Under the pieces are notes generated by a model that saw only the letters and a list, made by a program, of their open reading frames with translations, was not told the origin of the DNA and did not search any database. The position numbers were made by a program, and so were the translations under genes. From assembly GCA_016584305.1 (NCBI GenBank), contig JACEEZ010003452.1:28501-92500 (forward strand): a stretch of DNA of 64,000 bases. The letters run 5' to 3'. Shown piece by piece: positions 57,597-64,000 of the stretch (position 1 is the stretch's first letter; every line of letters begins with the position of its first letter). The stretch is from Chionoecetes opilio. Lineage: Eukaryota > Arthropoda > Malacostraca > Decapoda > Majidae.

Positions 57597-58486
57597 AGAA
57601 CATAAGAACATAAGAAAATAAGGAAGCTACAAGAGGCCACGAGGCCTACACGTGGTAGTTCCTGTTACCTAACACTACCTACATCCACCTTCCATCCCCA
57701 TCCATGAACCTATCCAGCCCCTCTTTAAAGCTCCCCAATGACTCCGCACTAACTACCTGTCTACTGAGTCCATTCCAACCATTCACCACCCTATTTGTGA
57801 ACCAGTTTTTCCCTATTTCCTTTCTAAATCTACGCCCTTCCAGCTTAAATCCGTTACTTCTTGTTCTACCCTGGTCAATAGCCGTAAGAACTTTTCCTAC
57901 CTCTCCTTTATTAAATCCCTTTATCCACTTAAAAACTTTTATCAGATCGCCCCTTAAGGCCGGTTCCCACTAGCCCGCTTGTACGGCCGCCGTACAACAA
58001 CAATGACGTCACAATGACGTCACAAAAAAGTCGACCGCACCGCCGTACCGCTGTACGGCTGCCGTACAAAGTTAAAATCAAGTCATCTCTCCCGCTCGGC
58101 GGTGTCCGCTTGAGCGGAGGTGTAAACTGTGCCCAGTTACCACAAATACCACTCAAGCGGTGATGATGGTGACGTCATTATTGGGCGGTGTACGGCAACA
58201 GCGGCCGTAGGCAGGCTAGTGGGAACCGGCCTTTACTCTGCGTCTCTCGAGTGAGTGTAACTTTAATAACTTCAATCTCTTCTCATAACTAAAGTTACGC
58301 ATCCCTTGAATAATTTTGGTCATCCTTCTCTGCACTGATTCTAAGAAGGCTATATCCATCCTGTAATATGGAGACCAAAACTGAACCGCATAGTCTAGGT
58401 GAGGTCAGACTAGAGCCAGATAAAGCTTTAGAATAACTTCCGCACTTCTACTTTTAACACTTCTGGTAATGAATCCTAACACTCTA
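57597..58486 (-). mobile_element. 5'-truncated CR1/L2-like LINE copy
   Basis: On the minus strand, after removing the MITE at 57957-58232, the copy reads LINE C-terminal words (ALV.PHLDYAVQFWSPYY, QRRMTKII, LEGRRFRKEIGKNWFTNRVV, RFMDGDGRWM) then the GAACTACCACGTGTAGGC tail and terminal CTTATGTTC repeats. This is the best-preserved C-terminus of this LINE in the window. Confidence 0.75.
57957..58232. mobile_element. Harbinger-like MITE inside the LINE
   Basis: Perfect 19-bp inverted ends AGGCCGGTTCCCACTAGCC and GGCTAGTGGGAACCGGCCT, flanked by TTA on both sides (57954-57956, 58233-58235). Comparing with the LINE copy at 46000 (AGTAAGGGGCGATC) shows the pre-insertion site and confirms the 3-bp duplication. 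The interior has GTACGGC/GCCGTAC and ATGACGTCAC words. Non-coding, 276 bp. Confidence 0.9.
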
Positions 58487-58664
58487 GACGATTTTTAGTG
58501 AATATAAGGAATATTTTATAGATATGAGCTGTTTAGTATCCTTGTCCACTAGCTAATTTGGTATATTTAGTTACTTTTCGTAATTTTATGGCTAACAACA
58601 GACGATTTTATGTAGCCAAGGAAAGATCTGGGCGTGAAGAGGTTAATGCAGAGTCAATAGGGAG

Positions 58665-58805
58665 TTAGACAAAGGAGGAGGAATAAGGAGGTTAGACAAT
58701 GTTATGGATGGGGATGAAAGGTGGATGTAGGTAGTGTTAAGTAACAAGAACTACCACGTGTAGGTCTCACGGCCTCTACAGTATATTGTAGCTTCCTTAT
58801 GTTCA
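58665..58805 (+). mobile_element. LINE 3' tail fragment
   Basis: ATGGATGGGGATGAAAGGTG through GAACTACCACGTGTAGGTCT and CTTCCTTATGTTC, the same 3' end as at 46240-46372. Confidence 0.65.
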
Positions 58806-59299
58806 AACTTGCACTATAGTTACCTTTTCACACCTGATCCACCGCTGGTATTACATCGGTATCCTTCGTGGTACCCATCCGTCCTTAGCTATGGCACTAC
58901 GAGGAGGATAACGGACGGTGTCTCTGCCGTGCTGTACATCGTCACGCTTCTTGGAAGGGTTGGCGGGCTCGTCGGCGGCTGTTCTGTGCCACATAGTACG
59001 TGGTGGCTCAGACCCTTCAAGTGCCCTAAAACCGTGATCTAATTAGTACTATTTAGATCACGTCTAAAACACTTCATGAGTCTCCCTCCCGTATTACCTG
59101 AAAATAACTTAATTTTTAGATGGTACATTTTCTATAAGTGTAGCGATGTAATGACGTTAGACTGAAGGTAAAATGTTGTGCCTGTCTTGGATGTTTTTTT
59201 TTTTATATTATTTTGTTCTATCATATCGCGATAAGACTTCTCTTGGAAAAGAGTTTTCTTCACATCTGTCAATAAAATTGTGAATATAAGTATTGAATA

Positions 59300-59501
<202 letters not shown>

Positions 59502-59654
59502 CTACACTTTGCACTGTATGACCCACTAGGTATTGATGTGAGGTCTTTACGTCTCATCAAGACCTAGAATAAACAAACCACCTGACGTTATATCATCCTT
59601 ATATTTTTACATTGTTTTGCATGGGGTGCGGTTATAGTGAGGCAGAAACAATGC

Positions 59655-60183
59655 CCCACACGTGTACAGTATTACAGTATTACAGCATTACAGTATTACA
59701 GTATTACAGCATTACAGTATCAGTGTATCACAGTGTTACAGTATTACAGTAGGACAGTAGGACAGCATTACAACATTACAGCATTACAGTATTACAGTAT
59801 TACAGCATTACAGTATCAGTGTATCACAGTGTTACAGTATTACAGTAGGACAGTAGGACAGCATTACAGCATTACAGTATTACAGCATTACATTATTACA
59901 TTATTACAGTATTACAGTATTACAGTATTACAGTATCAGTGTATCACAGTGTTACAGTATTACAGTATTACAGTAGGACAGCATTACAGTATTACAGCAT
60001 TACAGTATCAGTGTATCACAGTGTTACAGTATTACAGTAGGACAGTAGGACAGCATTACAGTTTTACAGCATTACAGTATTACAGCATTACAGTGTTACA
60101 GCATTACAGCATTACAGTGTTACAGCATTACAGTATTACAGCATTACAGTATTACAGCATTACAGTAGGACAGCATTACAGCA
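59655..60183. repeat. ATTACAG minisatellite with higher-order structure
   Basis: Short units ATTACAGT/ATTACAGC combine with CAGTATCAGTGTATCACAGT and AGGACAGTAGGACAGC into larger units of roughly 100-120 bp that repeat about four times. It resumes at 60319-60362 after an insertion. A 197-codon frame (YSITALQYY repeats) is a product of the array and not a gene. Confidence 0.9.
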
Positions 60184-60318
60184 TGTGCCTGTACTTTGTT
60201 CTTGTTTTATGTTTTTGCTCTAGTACTTAAGTTTACTCCTTGGCTTGTGCTTGTTGCTTTGTTTTTTGTCTGTATGCCTCCGGGCGAGAATAACATTATT
60301 ATTATTATTATTATTATT
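60184..60318 (+). mobile_element. Retroelement 3' end inserted in the minisatellite
   Basis: The array is interrupted by TGTGCCTGTACTTTGTTCTT through CTGTATGCCTCCGGGCGAGA and an (ATT)n tail, then resumes. A similar end (TATGCCTTCGAGCAAAG plus (ATT)n) is at 42930-42990. The (ATT)n tail suggests a 5'-truncated LINE. Confidence 0.6.
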
Positions 60319-60364
60319 ACAGCATTACAGTAGGACAGCATTACAGTAGTACAGCATTACAGTA

Positions 60365-61100
60365 CGATCCTTTGCAAGCAGGGAAAGAGTCAGCGTGGGT
60401 GAGTGTGTGAGTGAGTGGTGCGGCCGCTGATATCACACACACAATGATAAGCAGCCTGCGCCCCCGGTTACGATGCGACGCCAAGCAACAGGCCGCTTGT
60501 CATGTCTCCCCACCCACCCCAACACCCCCAACACCCCTTCCCCACCTACAAGCACTATCACACAGCCCACCATGAGTTATCTAGGCAAAGCGAGCAAAGA
60601 ACACAGCCTACACAAGTTTCTATACGGTGTGGTTGCGACGCCATCTCTCCCTGTCTCTCCTGCATACCTAGCTTATCCGCTTTGTAACTTGATCATCTCT
60701 GGGCCCATATCCTGCCTCATACAGGGCTATCTTTTCAGCACAGCAAAATACCCCCCTCTACCCTGCTTTTCCCTTCAATATCCGTCGCAGTGGAGCTGGG
60801 GTGGCCTTGCAAGTACTGTGTAAGACCATGAACAGACACCCCAGAAGCTCCCCTGATGTAATACTCAACGCCCAGCTATTGGTAAGTACAAAGACTATAT
60901 TTGTTCAGTGTATTTGTCATTATATTTGTTCATTGTATTATATTTGTGCATTTTATGTTCCTGAGTTATGTACAGTAGTGTTTGGTAAGTACTATCCTAT
61001 GCTTTAGTCGTGTTCATTGTAGGTATAGAGACTTGGACACTGTATTGAAACGTGTATTTCTCGCGGTATTTTTATTTCGCAGAGTTTTTATATGGGTGAC
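60365..61100. other. Gene-poor stretch
   Basis: Open frames near 60473-60823 show no recognisable domain. CTATTG|GTAAGT at 60880 resembles a donor, but no exon could be supported. Confidence 0.35.
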
Positions 61101-61104
<4 letters not shown>

Positions 61105-61165
<61 letters not shown>

Positions 61166-61340
61166 GTGTGTGTGTGTGTGTTGCTAGTGGGCATTTGTGT
61201 GTGTTTGTATAAGGAGACAGACGGATATGTATAGAAACACGTGTACGTATTTCTCGCGGTATTTATATTTCGCAGCGTTTTTATGTGTGTGACTGTATGT
61301 GTGTGTGTGCGTGTGTTATCAGTGGGCATTTGTGTGTGTT
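61105..61340. repeat. (TG)n tract and partial duplication
   Basis: TG repeat of about 80 bp, followed by a second copy of the flanking phrase TATTTCTCGCGGTATTT...GTGACTGTATG with its own short (TG)n. Confidence 0.95.
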
Positions 61341-61394
61341 TGTATAGGAGACAGAGTTAATAAAGGTGGTTTAAGTATAGAGCCACGTGGACTC

Positions 61395-61565
61395 TTGGAC
61401 TGTATGTACGAAGGGTTATCTGTGTAGGTATAGACTGTATGTATGTATGTACGAAGGGTTATCTGTGTAGGTATAGACTGTATGTATGTATGTACGAAGG
61501 GTTATCTGTGTAGGTATAGACTGTATGTATGTATGTACGAAGGGTTATCTGTTTAGGTATAGAGT
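61395..61565. repeat. About 43-bp tandem repeat
   Basis: Four units of GACTGTATGTATGTATGTAC plus GAAGGGTTATCTGTGTAGGTATA. Confidence 0.9.
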
Positions 61566-61697
61566 TGAAATAACATCATATGGCTATCAAAATGTACCCT
61601 GTTTTTAACCCAATTTTTTTTGAGGCCATGAAAAAAAAGTTTGATAAAGATAATGGGTTAATGAATGTACCCGGCAGCTTATCTCCTTTTAGGCTCG

Positions 61698-61839
61698 CTG
61701 CCGCCTCCTCCTCCTCCTCCTCCTCCTCCTCCTCCTCCTCCTCCTCCTCCTCCTCCTCCTCCTCCTCCTCCTCCTCCTCCTCCTCCTCTCACCTTCCCAT
61801 GCCCTTCATACCCATTGCACATCACCACTGCTACCACTG

Positions 61840-61879
<40 letters not shown>

Positions 61880-62062
61880 ATCTTCTACTATCACCACTCT
61901 CACTTCTACTACTACTACTTTTACTACAACTACGACTATAACTACTACTTCCATTACCACTACCACTTTCTACTACAATTTCAGCTATTTCTACTACTAC
62001 CACTGCCATTACTACTACCACTACCACCACCACTTCTTCTACTACTATTTATACTACTGCTG

Positions 62063-62144
<82 letters not shown>

Positions 62145-62165
62145 ATTTTCTACTATCTCGTCTAT

Positions 62166-62246
<81 letters not shown>

Positions 62247-62267
62247 ATTTTCTACTATCTCGTCTGT

Positions 62268-62300
<33 letters not shown>
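61698..62300. repeat. (CTC)n then (CTA)n trinucleotide arrays
   Basis: (CTC)n covers 61703-61789. Imperfect and then perfect (ACT)n covers about 61830-62300, with two copies of TTCATTTTCTACTATCTCGTCT between perfect stretches. Frames of 248 and 254 codons here are homopolymer translations. Confidence 0.97.
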
Positions 62301-62435
62301 AATATACCTCCACCGCCTCTTTATTTGCAGCGGGTACGCCATAGCCCCACCTCGCTATTGACTGTGGCATCCAACCTTACAACTACCCCTAAAAATACAT
62401 ACATTTACTAACTAACTACCCCTAAATTTACAAAC

Positions 62436-64000
62436 CTACTCTATTCCTAACCTATCCACCCTTATCCCACTCTCTACCAATGTGGCCTCGCAATCGAGGT
62501 CACCTATGTCCGTGTTAGAGGGAGTGGAGTATCTCGTACCCCTGAGACACAGGAGGGCAGACCGGAGCAGGGAGAAGGAGAGGCGACACCTCATCCAGGC
62601 GGCGACGGAGCTCCTTGGCTGGTGCTTCTTTACTGACATCAAGTCAGCTAGTCTTGAGTAGAAGCTCCTAGCCTTGGGGGCCATGCCGCCAGATGTGGTG
62701 AAGACCAGGGGCGTGAAGGTACCATGGTCGACTTGCAGGATCCTATCGCCATAGGCCCTTATCTTCTCCAGCTCGTTCCTGTGGTGGACAGCCTCGAGGG
62801 AGAGCTCACGATGGGAGGCGGCCATCGGGTCGAAGACCCGGATGTCCAAAAAGGTCCGCTGCCCTCTGGTCCAGAATCCCCGAGCACAGATGTCCACGCG
62901 AGCCTCAGGGGCGGTATTGGCTGTCCTGTACCGCAGGAGTTCCCCATCTAGAGGCAGAAGGGTTGGCTCGGTGGAGACGTCGTGGCACACCTCCTTGAGC
63001 ATGCTGGCTGTCAGGTCCCTCACCTCGTCGTGCCTGATACACACGAATCCCCCCTTTTTGCACGTCATGGTGTGGTCTGCGCTGTTGGGGGATCCACACA
63101 CACAGGTTGTTGGGAGTCCTTCCACTGCCAGCCGTACCTCAGAGCAACGGCATCGACAAATTCTTGTTTGTTGAGGTTGAAGCCCTTTGCTCTGATTGGT
63201 AGTGATGTTAGCCAGTTGGACGCTCCCGTCTCCTGTGCGATGTGGATTTTTCTCACGGTGTCTGGATGCAGGATGGTCGAAAGGTGTTCAAGGCTGGTCT
63301 TCTGCCCTTGCTGCCTGTCTCGTGAGAATCGTTTTCTTTTGCTCAGCGATCACACTTTGGTCGATTTCACCTTGTGCGTCCTGAGCGATGATCATATCCG
63401 TGAGGGACCTGGTAAGGTTGATGGAGTTGAGGTTCTCCACCTCAGCCATCTCTCAGGAGAGGTGATTCCCATCCCGCCTAGTCTTGGAGGGAGTTCGAGC
63501 AACGCCCTCGCGTCATTCCTCAGGACGGGAGATCTCAGTAAACGCTGGTATGAAGGTGTTCTTTATAGATTCCTCCAGCGGTCTGAGGAGAGGGCTGATG
63601 TCCGGGATGGTGCGCATGACGAAGTTCCACCGATGTTGCAGGCCATGCGTGTATGCCGGTAGGCTGCGTGAGGCTCGGTCTTGGCCATGGCTGACAGGAC
63701 ATCGACCTCGTGCACCCACTCAGACACTTTCTCTCCGACGTACTCCTTCTTATACTCCTCTGTTCCAATAACAGCACCCAAGTGCCGCTGTCCTTCCTTC
63801 GTTACCACAATTCCACTGCCACTGAAGATGTTTACAGCCCCGTCATAGTGCTCTGGCTTGACGATGAGGAAGGATTTAGCGGCGTTGGGTGTGTATCCTA
63901 TGGTAGGGCCATTGGCATGTATTAACCCCCACCAGTGGCTTAGGTCCTGTAATTTGCCGGCCCCTGACAGTCGTCAGCATATGCCACCTGCTTCACCTTG
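62436..64000 (-). pseudogene. Decayed reverse-transcriptase retroelement (3' half)
   Basis: The minus strand starts, at the window edge, with the RT catalytic box KQVAYADD. It continues through EGQRHLGAVIGTEEYKKEYV, IPDISPLLRPLEESI, LPPRLGGMGI, a CVCG...HTMTC...C zinc-knuckle-like motif, and a long C-terminal block with RVDICARGFWTRGQRTFLDI, SFTPL/VFTTSGGM and LSFSLLRSALLCLRG, ending at 62436. At least four or five frameshifts break it; the last 229 codons (62436-63125) are intact. The Cys/His motif before an acidic R.D....F.D.RVF block resembles restriction-like endonuclease ends of some non-LTR elements, but the clade is not settled. The 5' part lies outside the window. Confidence 0.75.

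Larger units (their letters stand above)
57561..58642. mobile_element. TTAA-bordered MITE C, copy 6, split by a LINE
   Basis: The left part (CCCTTGAGGCCCAGACGTTA...TTGTAATTTA) stops at 57596 and the family resumes at 58487 (GACGATTTTTAGTGAATATA), ending GGGCGTGAAGAGG|TTAA. The break is filled by a LINE copy, itself split by a MITE. Confidence 0.75.

Noticed and set aside
59637..60230. 197-codon frame with YSITALQYY repeats
   Set aside because: It is the translation of a short tandem repeat whose unit happens to lack stops.
60784..60880. Possible exon ending CTATTG|GTAAGT
   Set aside because: A single donor-like site with no partner exon, no protein similarity and no conservation evidence.
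61580..62411. Two frames of about 250 codons rich in Ser/Leu and Pro/Thr/Tyr
   Set aside because: They translate (CTC)n and (CTA)n arrays; frames are open on both strands, as expected for trinucleotide repeats.

Overview
The window is animal nuclear DNA. Coding exons are short and widely spaced, introns have GT...AG borders, and most of the sequence is transposon debris and simple repeats. The SSR-heavy introns, tRNA-derived SINEs and LINE tails suggest an arthropod, probably a decapod crustacean. That assignment is inference from genome style and from arthropod/vertebrate-like protein sequence; no species marker is visible.

Two protein-coding genes can be reconstructed, both on the + strand. 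(1) Cyclin T, the regulatory subunit of the transcription elongation kinase P-TEFb: seven exons from 9806 to 28702, 1191 aa, every splice phase compatible, with a CRE-like TGACGTCA just upstream of the ATG. (2) Actin-related protein 2 (Arp2), an ATP-binding subunit of the Arp2/3 actin-nucleating complex: seven exons from 34711 to 47937, about 395 aa, but with two single-base frame breaks (end of exon 3, middle of exon 6). The genes are head-to-tail, about 6 kb apart. They work in different processes (Pol II elongation; actin branching), and nothing links them except position.

Layout: 1-9700 is repeat-rich upstream DNA (LINE fragments, a Harbinger-like bordered block of 3.5 kb, a 1.2-kb palindrome, a hAT-like MITE). 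9760-28702 is the promoter and body of cyclin T, whose introns hold several inverted-repeat elements, three tRNA-derived SINEs and a pogo-like element. 28703-34710 is 3' flank with fold-back MITEs and purine-rich tandem repeats. 34711-47937 is Arp2. 47938-62435 is gene-poor, with fold-back MITEs, a hAT MITE with a perfect 8-bp target duplication, a 1.1-kb minisatellite, a three-level nested transposon, and long (CT)n, (TG)n, (CTC)n and (CTA)n tracts. 62436-64000 is a decayed reverse-transcriptase retroelement on the - strand.

The most unusual pattern is that several small tandem duplications span exon-intron junctions. In Arp2 the exon 3 donor, exon 4 acceptor, exon 4 donor (twice) and exon 6 acceptor all have nearby copies carrying the splice site plus a few exonic bases. 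In cyclin T the exon 2 acceptor is copied, and a minisatellite appears to grow from sequence just inside its donor. These are either a real local mutational habit that creates decoy splice sites or partly an assembly artefact; the two Arp2 frame breaks make that question important.
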